Shown: positions 35,260-43,176 of the stretch, in pieces
Layout: the number at the start of each line of letters is the position of its first letter
How positions within the stretch are numbered: the stretch's first letter is position 1
NCBI RefSeq assembly: GCF_018623055.1
Contig: NZ_CP076019.1
Span: 558,001-622,000, forward strand
Length of the DNA stretch: 64,000 nt
Reading direction: 5' to 3'
From: Halorubrum sp. 2020YC2
GTDB taxonomy: Archaea; Halobacteriota; Halobacteria; Halobacteriales; Haloferacaceae
The notes under the pieces: model-generated
What the model saw: the letters and a program-made list of their open reading frames with translations, nothing else
What the model was told of the DNA's origin: nothing
Databases searched by the model: none
Translations under genes and position numbers: made by a program

Positions 35260-35577
35260 GTGCCCTCTCGTCTCGCCCTCGCCGTCGGCCTCCTACTCGT
35301 CGGGGCCGCCGCCGACGTGGGGACGACGTACGTCGCCCTCACCGGGAGCGAGTACGTCGAGGGGTCGCCCGTCGGCCGCCTGTTCATCGCTCGGTTCGGC
35401 CTCCTCGGCGGGATGCTCCTCACGAAAGTCGTCGGGATGGTCGTCATCGGCGTCCCGGTCGCGGTCGCGGGCGGGACGCGACGGTTCGTCGCGACCCTGA
35501 TGTGCGCCGGCGTCGGCGCCCTCTCGCTGGCGGTCGCCGCCCGGAACCTCCTGTTCGTCGCCGGCATGTGGCCGTAG
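35260..35577 (+). CDS. Small multi-pass membrane protein, DUF5658-like
   Basis: This 105-residue protein has three membrane helices. ADVGTTYVALTGSEYVEGSP resembles the D..TT......G..E.NP pattern of DUF5658, and GGMLLTKVVGMVVIGVPV follows. Function is unknown. The GTG at 35260 is preferred because a GTTTATG box (about 35228-35234) lies 26-32 bases upstream; the longer start at 35218 would be upstream of that promoter. It precedes the prolyl oligopeptidase gene by 57 bp. Confidence 0.6.
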   Translation: MPSRLALAVGLLLVGAAADVGTTYVALTGSEYVEGSPVGRLFIARFGLLGGMLLTKVVGMVVIGVPVAVAGGTRRFVATLMCAGVGALSLAVAARNLLFVAGMWP

Positions 35578-35634
35578 GGGACGGCGGCCCTCCGCGACCC
35601 CAGCCGTTTTGCCTCATCGGCGAGAGGCGAACGT

Positions 35635-37860
35635 ATGTCACGCGAATCCGCTCCGGCCCAGTCCCCCCCGGAGACCAGACGCGAGGTCGTCACCGAGACG
35701 CTCCACGGGGTCGACGTCGAGGACCCGTACCGGTGGCTCGAAGGCGACGACGAGGCGGTCCGCGAGTGGACCGACGCCCAGAACGCCCACGTCGACGGCG
35801 CGCTCGACGACGCGCTCCGGGACCGGCTCCGCCCGCGGTTCGAGGACCTCGTCGAGGTGGCCGACTACGGCCCGATCGCGGTCCGCGAGGGGCGGTACTT
35901 CGCGACGGTCCGCGAGCCGGGCGCCGACCACGCCCGCCTCGTCGTCCGCGACGCGCCCGACGGCGGGGACCGCGTCCTCGTCGACCCGAACGCGTGGGCG
36001 GCGAACCGCAACGACGACCGCCCGCCCAGGTCGATGGCGTGGTACGTCCCGTCGCACGACGGCGAGCGCGTCGCGGTCGGCGTCACCGAGGGCGGCGACG
36101 AGAACTACGACGTGCGGGTGCTCTCGGTGCCCGACCCGAGCGAGGAGCAGTCGGACTCGGCCGCGGCCGATCCGGAATCGGACGCGGCGGCGGGCTACGG
36201 CGCGGGCGTCGAGGAGGTCGCAGTCCTCCCGGAGCGCGGCCGAGTCAACGCCGGGAGCCTCGCGTGGGAAGCGGACGGCGAGGGGTTCGTCTACGTCGCC
36301 ACCGGCGCCGCGGCCGACGGCGCACAGATGGACAAGGAGCTCCGGCGGTTCCGGCTCGCTGACGGCCCGGACGCGGAGGAACTCCTGCTCGAGCACGACG
36401 ACCAGCACGTCTGGCCGCGGGTGACCATCGACCCTGACTCCGGCCTGCTCGCGGTCGCCTTCTCCGAGATGGTGGGCGGCACCGAGTGGTACGTCCACGT
36501 CGACGGCGACCTCCGGCCCGTCCTGACCGGTACCGACGCCGAGACGTCGGTCCGGTTCCACGGCGGGACGACGTTCGTCACGACCGACCACGGCGCGCCC
36601 CGGCGGCGGCTGCTCGCCTGCTCCGTCGACCGCTTCCGCGAGGGCGACCTCTCGTTCGAGGAGTGCCGGGAGGTCCTCCCCGGCGGCGAGGGGATCATCC
36701 AGTCGGTCGTGCCGACCCCGGACCGGCTCCTCGTCCACCGCCAGCGGGACGCGCACTCCGAGCTCTCGGTCCACGACCGCGACGGGACGCACCTGCGCGA
36801 CGCCTCGCTGCCGTCGTACTGTACCGTCACGTGGGTCTCCGGGAGCCGGGACGCCCCCGAGGCGTTCTTCGGTCTCACCGGCTTCGACCGGCCGCCGGCG
36901 GTCCGCGGACTCGACCTCGCCGGCGAATCGGGAATCGGAGGCGACGGTTCCGACGGCAAGCCCGAACTCGCGTCGACCGATATCGATTCGGTCGACCTCC
37001 CGGTCCCCGACGACCTCGTCGTCGAACAGCGGTTCGTCGACTCGGCGGACGGCGCCGAGGTGCCCGTGTTCGTCTGCTACCGCGAGGGCGTCGCCGTGGA
37101 GGGTCCGCGCCCCACGCTCCTGTACGGCTACGGCGGGTTCCGGAACAGCATCACGCCCTCGTTCGGGCGGTTCCGCCTGCCGTTCCTCGCGGACGGCGGC
37201 GCGTTCGCGGCGGTGTGCGCCCGCGGCGGCTACGAGTACGGCGAGCCGTGGCACGAGGCGGGCATGCTGGCCGACAAGCAGCACACCTTCGACGACTTCG
37301 TCGCCGCCGGCGAGGCGCTGTGCGACTCGGAACTCACCGACGCCGACCATCTGGCGGTCGCCGGCGGGTCGAACGGCGGGCTCTCGGTCGGCGCGGTCGT
37401 CACCCAGCGCCCGGACCTGTGGGCGGCCGCGCAGTGCGCGGTCCCCTTGCTCGACATGCTCCGGTTCCACCGGTTCCTGCTCGGGGAGTCGTGGACGACG
37501 GAGTACGGCCACCCGGAGGACCCGGAGGCGTTCGAGTACCTGCGCGCGTACTCGCCGTACCACAACGTCGAGTCCGGGGAGACCTACCCGCCCGTTTACT
37601 TCACCACGGCCGCGAGCGACACGCGGGTCCACCCCTCGCACGCCCGGAAGATGACCGCGCGGCTCCAGAACGAGGCCGACGGCGGGCCGTTCCTGTTGCG
37701 GACCAAGGCCGAGACCGGTCACGGGGTCGGCAAGCCCGCGTCGATGATCGTCGACGAGCAGACCGACTCGTGGGCGTTCTGCTACGAGCAGTTGGGGGTC
37801 GAGGTCGGGGACGACGCGGCGGGCGACGGAGGCGACACCGGCGACCGCGACGACGCTTGA
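35635..37860 (+). CDS. Prolyl oligopeptidase family serine peptidase (S9A)
   Basis: This 741-residue peptidase cuts short peptides after proline. The N-terminal DPYRWLEGDDEAVREW signature is followed by a seven-bladed propeller region. The C-terminal alpha/beta hydrolase contains LLYGYGGFRNSITPSF. The catalytic triad is visible: Ser near 579 (AGGSNGG), Asp near 662 (TAASDTRVHP) and His near 696 (ETGHG). No signal peptide, so it is probably cytoplasmic. A GCCGTTTTG box lies about 27 bases upstream. Its stop is one base from the convergent phosphoesterase stop. Confidence 0.94.
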   Translation: MSRESAPAQSPPETRREVVTETLHGVDVEDPYRWLEGDDEAVREWTDAQNAHVDGALDDALRDRLRPRFEDLVEVADYGPIAVREGRYFATVREPGADHARLVVRDAPDGGDRVLVDPNAWAANRNDDRPPRSMAWYVPSHDGERVAVGVTEGGDENYDVRVLSVPDPSEEQSDSAAADPESDAAAGYGAGVEEVAVLPERGRVNAGSLAWEADGEGFVYVATGAAADGAQMDKELRRFRLADGPDAEELLLEHDDQHVWPRVTIDPDSGLLAVAFSEMVGGTEWYVHVDGDLRPVLTGTDAETSVRFHGGTTFVTTDHGAPRRRLLACSVDRFREGDLSFEECREVLPGGEGIIQSVVPTPDRLLVHRQRDAHSELSVHDRDGTHLRDASLPSYCTVTWVSGSRDAPEAFFGLTGFDRPPAVRGLDLAGESGIGGDGSDGKPELASTDIDSVDLPVPDDLVVEQRFVDSADGAEVPVFVCYREGVAVEGPRPTLLYGYGGFRNSITPSFGRFRLPFLADGGAFAAVCARGGYEYGEPWHEAGMLADKQHTFDDFVAAGEALCDSELTDADHLAVAGGSNGGLSVGAVVTQRPDLWAAAQCAVPLLDMLRFHRFLLGESWTTEYGHPEDPEAFEYLRAYSPYHNVESGETYPPVYFTTAASDTRVHPSHARKMTARLQNEADGGPFLLRTKAETGHGVGKPASMIVDEQTDSWAFCYEQLGVEVGDDAAGDGGDTGDRDDA

Positions 37861-37861
37861 G

Positions 37862-38542
37862 CTACTCCCCTTCGTAGAGCCGCTCGGCGGTCAGTTCGGG
37901 GAGGTCGGCGTCGCGGACCGCGTCCGCGACGCGGTCGACGTCGTACTCCACGCGGTGCGTCTCGACCGCGTCGGTCCCGTCGGTGGTCGTGTCGAGGACG
38001 GCGTAGCCGGCCCGCGGGTCGCCGTCGCGCGGCTGGCCGACGCTGCCCGGGTTGACGACGAACCCGCCGGCCACCGCGCGGCACCCCTGAACGTGCGTGT
38101 GGCCGAGGACGACCCCGTCGTACTCGCCAATGTGGCGGTCGAGGTTCGGGAACTCCTCCGGGTAGACGTAGGCGTCCTCGCGCTCGGCGGCGGGATGGGA
38201 GTGAACCAGTAGGAAGCGGTCGCCGCCGAACGTCTCCGTGCGCGGGAGGCCGTCGATCCACTCGCGCTGCTCGTCGGAGAGGGAGGCCTTCGCCAGTTCG
38301 AGTCCCGCCTCGGCCATCCGGTTGGCGCCGTAGCGCTCCGGGGTCTCGACGGTGCGGTCGTGGTTCCCGCGCACGGTCGCGGCCGCGACATCGCGCACGC
38401 GCTCGACGCACTCGGCCGGCCACGGGTTGTAGCCCACCACGTCGCCGGCGCAGTAGATCCGGTCGACGGCGGGCATGTCGTCGAGCACGGTCTCCAGCGC
38501 CGGCAGGTTCGCGTGGACGTCCGAGATGAGGCCGATCTTCAT
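37862..38542 (-). CDS. Metallophosphoesterase, YfcE/MJ0936-like
   Basis: This 226-residue calcineurin-like phosphoesterase carries all five metal motifs: ISDVHAN, CAGDVVGYNP, RGNHD, LVHSHP and LGHTHVQ. The size and SDVHANLPALE start match MJ0936-type enzymes with activity on phosphodiesters in vitro; the natural substrate is unknown. NPGSVGQPRDGDPRAGY is the typical C-terminal motif. A CCTATTCC box lies about 26 bases upstream. Repeat copy 4 sits upstream of it. Confidence 0.9.
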   Translation of the reverse strand: MKIGLISDVHANLPALETVLDDMPAVDRIYCAGDVVGYNPWPAECVERVRDVAAATVRGNHDRTVETPERYGANRMAEAGLELAKASLSDEQREWIDGLPRTETFGGDRFLLVHSHPAAEREDAYVYPEEFPNLDRHIGEYDGVVLGHTHVQGCRAVAGGFVVNPGSVGQPRDGDPRAGYAVLDTTTDGTDAVETHRVEYDVDRVADAVRDADLPELTAERLYEGE

Positions 38543-38632
38543 CGCCCGAGGATTCGGTCGGCGGCAGGGAATAGGTTGCGGCGAGGAGCGTGTCGCGGGA
38601 CGGGTAGCGGGGCCTCGGCGTTTCGAGAGGGC

Positions 38633-38932
38633 TTAAATAGGGATACTGGCGCGTGCCTCCGAGTGGCCGCCTTCGGCGGCCGCGAGGAGCACGCGCGAGG
38701 GACGCGGCGACCGGAGCGAAGCGGAGGGAGCCGCGAGGCTGGGGAGGCGTGAGGTGCGGTTGCGGCGCTGTGCGGGGTGGGAATCGAAGGGGCAGCCGCG
38801 AGGCCGCAGTAGGCGACGTAAGCACCGCAGGAACGAGCGAAGCGAGTGACGAGGAGCGCAACGAGCGTACTGCGGCCTCGCGGCTGGGGCTTCGGTGGTG
38901 TTTGCCGCCGCTCCGCGTTTGACCGTTTATAA
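38633..38932 (-). repeat. Structured dispersed repeat, copy 4
   Basis: On the minus strand, CTTATAAACGG (about 38922-38932) lies about 26 bp before the head AAACACCACCGAAGCCCC, which begins at 38903. Stem 1 is a perfect 19-bp pairing (38868-38886 with 38793-38811). The CCCCTTCGATTCCC linker keeps its pairing with the head by changing both sides (CCGAAG with CTTCG). Stem 3 has CTCC/GGAG where copies 3 and 5 have GAC/GTC. The right end is GCTTAAATAG (38631-38640). It fills most of the 429-bp gap before msrA. Confidence 0.9.
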
Positions 38933-38971
38933 GAGATCGACTGTGGCTTCAGCGGTGTCCACCGACTCTCC

Positions 38972-39511
38972 CTACGCCTTCGCCTTCTCGTTGAACCGCT
39001 CGCGGACCTTCTCCACCTTCGGCTGCGCGTGCATCGTGCAGTAGGCGTCGGCCGGGTTCTTCTCGAAGTAGTCCTGGTGTTTCTCCTCGGCGCGGTAGAA
39101 CGTCTCCAGCGGCTCGACTTCGGTGACGACCTCGTCGTCGTAGCCGCCCTCCTCGTCGAGCGCCTCGACGTACCGCTCGACCACGTCGCGCTGCTCGTCG
39201 TCGTGGTAGAGGACGATCGACCGGTACTGGCTCCCCACGTCCGGGCCCTGCCGGTTCAGCTGGGTCGGGTCGTGGACGGTGAAGAACACTTCGAGGATGT
39301 CCTCGTACGACAGGGCGTCGACGTCGTACTCGACCCGAACGACCTCGGCGTGGCCGGTGTTGCCGGAGCACACCTCGCGGTAGGTCGGGTCCTCGGCGTG
39401 GCCGCCGGCGTAACCGGAGGTAACGCCCTCGACGCCGTCGAGTTCCTTGAACGCCGCCTCGACGCACCAGAAGCAGCCGCCGCCGAACGTCGCGGTTTCC
39501 GTGTTCGTCAT
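38972..39511 (-). CDS. msrA: Peptide methionine-S-sulfoxide reductase
   Basis: This 179-residue MsrA repairs oxidised methionine. The catalytic motif GGGCFWCVEAAF is at residues 11-22, then GVTSGYAGGHAEDPTY, GHAEVVRVEYD and GSQYRSIVLYH follow as in the family. A C-terminal Cys (YCTMHAQPKV) may act as resolving residue. A GATTAATAC box (about 39533-39541) lies 22-30 bases upstream, so it is likely leaderless. It is flanked by structured repeat copies 4 and 5. Confidence 0.95.
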   Translation of the reverse strand: MTNTETATFGGGCFWCVEAAFKELDGVEGVTSGYAGGHAEDPTYREVCSGNTGHAEVVRVEYDVDALSYEDILEVFFTVHDPTQLNRQGPDVGSQYRSIVLYHDDEQRDVVERYVEALDEEGGYDDEVVTEVEPLETFYRAEEKHQDYFEKNPADAYCTMHAQPKVEKVRERFNEKAKA

Positions 39512-39580
39512 AACTCACTATTAGCGTCGCAGACGTATTAATCACGCGTGGCGCGAGACGTGAGCGTGGACTGGCTCGTT

Positions 39581-39892
39581 TATTTATAAACAAACCGTGC
39601 TGGATCGACGACGGACACCTCCAAAGCCCCAGCCGCGAGGACTCGCGCGACTCGCTGCGCTCCTCGTCACTCGTTTCACTCGTTCCTGCGGTGCTTACGT
39701 CGCCGTGCTTCGTCCTCGCGGCTGCCCCTTTGAGTCCTGCCCCGCACGGCACCGCAACCGCGCCTCACGCCTCCCCAGCCTCGCGGCTCACGCTTCGCGG
39801 CTGCGCCGCTCGCGTTCGCCGCGTCCCTCGCGCGTGCGACTCGCGGCCTCCGGCCGCTCGTCGGCACGCGCCACCGCGGTCCGTTTATAACC
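39581..39892 (+). repeat. Structured dispersed repeat, copy 5 (simplest complete copy)
   Basis: TTTATAAA (39583-39590) lies about 26 bp before the head GGACACCTCCAAAGCCCC (39613). Stem 1: CTCCAAAG pairs with CTTTGAG, and CAGCCGCGAGGAC (39630-39642) with GTCCTCGCGGCTG (39712-39724). Its loop holds CTGCGGTGCTTACGTCG. The block CCTCACGCCTCCCCAGCCTCG follows in shortened form, then the nested stem 2 (GCGGC/GCCGC) and stem 3 (GCGCGTGCGAC/GTCGGCACGCGC, inner GCGGCC/GGCCGC). A second TTTATAA ends it (39884-39890). It fills most of the divergent msrA-ribH gap. Confidence 0.93.
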
Positions 39893-39988
39893 AATCGTTC
39901 GTCCGTCCGGACCCGTCCCCGAACAGGTTCGTCCGGCAACCCTGCGGTCGAACGGTAGACCTTTGCCGTCGCCCGCACCAGTCCCGGT

Positions 39989-40393
39989 ATGGTCTCGCTG
40001 GGACTGGTGGTGGCGCGGTTCAACGACTCCGTCACGGAGCCGATGGCCGAGGCCGCCCGGGAGGCGGCCGCCGACCGCGACGCCGTCGTCGTCGACGAAC
40101 TGAGCGTGCCGGGCGCGTACGACAGCCCGCTGGCCGCCGACCGGTTAGCGCGGCGCGAGGACGTCGACGCCGTCGCGGTCGTCGGCGCCATCGTCACCGG
40201 CGACACCGACCACGACCGCGTCATCGCGACCGCGACCGCCGAGAAGCTCACCGACGTGAGTCTCGACCGGGACACCCCGGTCACCTTCGGCGTGAGCGGC
40301 CCGGGGATGTCCGGCGCGGAGGCGCGCGAGCGGATCGACAAGGGGGCGGACGCGGCCGCGGCCGCGATCGACCTCGCGGCAGAGCTCGGCTGA
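39989..40393 (+). CDS. ribH: 6,7-dimethyl-8-ribityllumazine synthase
   Basis: This 134-residue enzyme carries out the penultimate step of riboflavin synthesis. Motifs LGLVVARFNDSVTEPM, ELSVPGAYDSPLAADRL, VVGAIVTGDTDHDRVI with the catalytic His, and TPVTFGVSGPGM fit the archaeal short form. No other rib gene is nearby. The next gene, an aminotransferase, begins 22 bp later and is probably in the same transcript. Upstream lies the structured repeat copy 5, about 100 bp away. Confidence 0.93.
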   Translation: MVSLGLVVARFNDSVTEPMAEAAREAAADRDAVVVDELSVPGAYDSPLAADRLARREDVDAVAVVGAIVTGDTDHDRVIATATAEKLTDVSLDRDTPVTFGVSGPGMSGAEARERIDKGADAAAAAIDLAAELG

Positions 40394-40415
40394 CCGAGGC
40401 GACTACACACGACAC

Positions 40416-41618
40416 ATGAGCGACGCATACGACTTCTCGGAGCGGATCGGACGCGTAGAACCCAGCGCGACGCTGGCGATATCGAACCTCGCGGCGGAGA
40501 AGGAGGCGGAGGGCGCCGACATCGTCGACCTCTCGGTGGGCGAGCCGGACTTCGACACCCCGGCGAACGTCGTCGAGGCCGGCAAGGACGCGCTCGACGC
40601 CGGCCACACGGGGTACACCTCCTCGAACGGGGTCCCCGAACTCAAGGAGGCGATCGCGGAGAAGCTCCGCGGGAACGGCGTCGACGCCGACGCCGACGAG
40701 GTGATCGTCACCCCCGGCGGCAAGCAGGCGCTGTACGAGACGTTCCAGACCCTGATCGACGGGGGTGACGAGGTCGTCCTCCTCGATCCGGCGTGGGTCT
40801 CCTACGAGGCGATGGCGAAGCTGGCGGGCGCCGACCTCTCGCGCGTCGACCTCGCGCCCCACGGCTTCCAGCTGGAGCCGGCGCTCGACGACCTCGCGGA
40901 GACCGTCTCGGACGACACCGAACTGCTCGTCGTCAACTCCCCGTCGAACCCGACCGGCGCTGTGTTCTCGGAGACCGCGCTGGAGGGCGTCCGCGACCTC
41001 GCCGTGGAACACGACGTCGCCGTGATCTCGGACGAGATATACGAGCGCATCGTCTACGACGCCGAGCACGTCTCGCTCGCGAGCCTCGACGGGATGGCCG
41101 ACCGCACCGTCACGATCAACGGCTTCTCGAAGGCGTACTCGATGACCGGCTGGCGGCTCGGCTACCTCCACGCCACCGACGAGTTCGTCGGTGAGGCGGG
41201 GAAGCTCCACTCGCACTCCGTCTCCTGCGCGACCAACTTCGTCCAGCGCGCCGGGATCGAGGCGTTAGAGAACACCGAGGCGGCGGTCGAGGAGATGCGC
41301 GACGCGTTCGCGGACCGCCGCGACCTCCTCGTGGACCTGTTCGACGAGCACGGCGTCGACGTCGACGTCGGTGACGGCGCCTTCTACATGATGATCCCCG
41401 TGGACGACAGCGAGGTGCAGAGCACCTCGGATGCGAGCGGCGACGAGCCGCGAGCCGACGACCAGGCGTGGTGCGAGCGCGCCATCGAGGAGGCGTCGGT
41501 CGCCTGCGTCCCCGGAAGCGCCTTCAACGCAGACGGCTTCGCGCGGATCTCCTACGCCGCGAGCGAGGAGCGCCTGCGCGAGGCGGTCGACCGGCTCGTC
41601 GCGAACGACCTGCTTTAG
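40416..41618 (+). CDS. Class I/II PLP-dependent aminotransferase (AspC-like)
   Basis: This 400-residue fold-type I aminotransferase has VDLSVGEPDFDTPANV near residues 37-52, YTSSNGVPELKEAI and SPSNPTGAVF. The PLP-binding Lys is in NGFSKAYSMTGWRLGY near residues 230-245, and ARISYA carries the carboxylate-binding Arg. The group includes aspartate and aromatic aminotransferases; substrate is not certain. An acidic insert near residue 335 (STSDASGDEPRADD) is lineage-specific. It is probably cotranscribed with ribH. Confidence 0.9.
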   Translation: MSDAYDFSERIGRVEPSATLAISNLAAEKEAEGADIVDLSVGEPDFDTPANVVEAGKDALDAGHTGYTSSNGVPELKEAIAEKLRGNGVDADADEVIVTPGGKQALYETFQTLIDGGDEVVLLDPAWVSYEAMAKLAGADLSRVDLAPHGFQLEPALDDLAETVSDDTELLVVNSPSNPTGAVFSETALEGVRDLAVEHDVAVISDEIYERIVYDAEHVSLASLDGMADRTVTINGFSKAYSMTGWRLGYLHATDEFVGEAGKLHSHSVSCATNFVQRAGIEALENTEAAVEEMRDAFADRRDLLVDLFDEHGVDVDVGDGAFYMMIPVDDSEVQSTSDASGDEPRADDQAWCERAIEEASVACVPGSAFNADGFARISYAASEERLREAVDRLVANDLL

Positions 41619-41723
41619 GCCCCGATTCGGCGGTATCGTCCCGACGCCGGCGTTTCCGGGAGCTTTCTCCGCCCGCCGCCAACGTTATCTGTCGGGTCAT
41701 CGAAACTTGAGAGTGGTGACAAC

Positions 41724-42248
41724 ATGTACCAGACTATCCTCTATCCGACGGACGGGAGCGAAGGATCGGCGGCCGTCGCCGATCACGTCCGGGAACTCGC
41801 GGCCGCGTTCGACGCGACCGTTCACGTCCTCCACGTGATCGACGCGCGAAGCGCCGACTACGGACTGAGCGGCACCTTCCTGACGGACGAGGGATCGGGT
41901 GTGCGCGCCGACCCGGCGTCGGGCGACGACAGCGGCATGGCCGGCGGGGACCTGGACGCCGGGGAGACGCGGTCGGCCCTCGTCGAGCACGCTGAGGAGG
42001 TCGTCGAGGCGACGGCCGCGTCCCTCGGTGACGGCGACCGGGAGCCGGAAACGGTCACGGCCGTCGAGACGGGGACACCGCACTCGGCCATCCTCGAGTA
42101 CGCGACGGCGAACGACGTCGACCTCGTCGTGATGGGCACGCACGGTCGGACCGGCGTCGAGCGGTACCTTCTCGGTAGCGTCGCGGAGAAGGTGGTGCGG
42201 CTGTCGGACGCCCCGGTGGTGACGGTGCGGGCGGACGAGGAAGCGTGA
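41724..42248 (+). CDS. Universal stress protein, UspA family
   Basis: This 174-residue protein starts YQTILYPTDGSEGSAAVADH and ends with the ATP-binding signature VMGTHGRTGVERYLLGSVAE plus PVVTVR, so it belongs to the ATP-binding UspA class. A Gly/Asp-rich insert of about 30 residues lies between strands 2 and 3. Role in stress or nucleotide sensing is inferred from the family. A CGTTATCTG box lies about 35 bases upstream. It stands alone between the aminotransferase and DUF5788 genes. Confidence 0.9.
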   Translation: MYQTILYPTDGSEGSAAVADHVRELAAAFDATVHVLHVIDARSADYGLSGTFLTDEGSGVRADPASGDDSGMAGGDLDAGETRSALVEHAEEVVEATAASLGDGDREPETVTAVETGTPHSAILEYATANDVDLVVMGTHGRTGVERYLLGSVAEKVVRLSDAPVVTVRADEEA

Positions 42249-42339
42249 CGACGGCGGTCAGAGCTGGTTTCGACATTTGGTCCGGCGGGTCGGGCCCGCC
42301 GGCCAACGGTTTTTCGGGCCCTGTCGACTAGAGTCACTC

Positions 42340-42768
42340 ATGAGCGAATCGGAGCGAACGACGATCGGCGACGACGTTCGTGAGGCCCTCCTCGACCGCG
42401 TGACCAGTCAGAGCGCCACGGTCGGCGCGAGCGTCCCCGACGAGATCGAGGTCGACGGGACCGCGGTCGACCTCTCCGCGTTCATCGTCGAGAGCCGGAA
42501 GGTCGACGCCGTCCCGCCCGCGCTCAACCGGAAGGTGACGGCCGCGCGCAACGCCCTCCGCGGGGAGCGGGAGCGGCGGCTCGACCGGTTGGAGACGGAG
42601 CCGATCGACCGGGAGACTGCGGAGACGCTCGCCGAGGAGGTCATCGGCATCGACCGCGCGCTTAACGCCCTGGAGGGGATCCGTCGTCCGGGGTTCGCCG
42701 ACGAACACCACGCCGACACGGTGGCGGGCCACGAGCGCTGGCTCGCCTTCGTCGATCAGGTTCGGTGA
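42340..42768 (+). CDS. DUF5788 family protein
   Basis: This 142-residue helical acidic protein has SATVGASVPDEIEVDGTAVD and SRKVDAVPPALNRKVTAARN followed by RGERERRLDRLE, which match the haloarchaeal DUF5788 pattern. Function is unknown. The start at 42340 follows a GGTTTTTCG box by about 28 bases; an upstream ATG at 42277 precedes that box. It lies upstream of gatC on the same strand, 102 bp away. Confidence 0.8.
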   Translation: MSESERTTIGDDVREALLDRVTSQSATVGASVPDEIEVDGTAVDLSAFIVESRKVDAVPPALNRKVTAARNALRGERERRLDRLETEPIDRETAETLAEEVIGIDRALNALEGIRRPGFADEHHADTVAGHERWLAFVDQVR

Positions 42769-42870
42769 CTCGCCGTCCCCTTCGGCCTCCTCGCCGCCGT
42801 CCCTCTCGGCTCCCCCCTCGCCGGCCCCCTTCCGAAACCCTTACTCGCCGCCCGCGTGGTACGTTCGGGT

Positions 42871-43176
42871 ATGAGCGACACCGCAGCGTCGGACGACGGT
42901 GAGGCGGCCGCCGTCGACGCCGAGGAGGTCAGACACGTCGCCGATCTCGCGCGGGTGCGGCTCGCCGACGACGAGGTCGACGAGTTCGCGGCGCAGTTCG
43001 GAGACATCCTGGAGTACTTCGAGGCGCTCGACGAGGTCCCCGAGACCGAGCGGGAGGAGGAGCTGGTCAACGTGATGCGCCCCGACGAAATCGAGGAGGG
43101 GCTCTCACAGGAGGCGGCGCTCGCGAACGCCGAGGAGACTGAGGACGGCTTCTTCGTCGGGCCGAAGGTGTCGTAG
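42871..43176 (+). CDS. gatC: Asp/Glu-tRNA amidotransferase subunit C
   Basis: This 101-residue GatC has the family signature VRHVADLARVRLADDEVDEF then FGDILEYFEALDEV and the C-terminal EDGFFVGPKV. It stabilises the GatCAB complex that converts Glu-tRNA(Gln) or Asp-tRNA(Asn). The 22-residue N-terminus is acidic and Ala-rich. Its stop codon is directly followed by the gatA ATG. gatB is not within the window. ACCCTTACTC about 30 bases upstream may be the promoter. Confidence 0.93.
   Translation: MSDTAASDDGEAAAVDAEEVRHVADLARVRLADDEVDEFAAQFGDILEYFEALDEVPETEREEELVNVMRPDEIEEGLSQEAALANAEETEDGFFVGPKVS

Noticed and set aside
35638-37722. 694-residue open frame opposite the prolyl oligopeptidase
   Set aside because: Antisense shadow caused by high GC third positions; the sense protein has all catalytic motifs.
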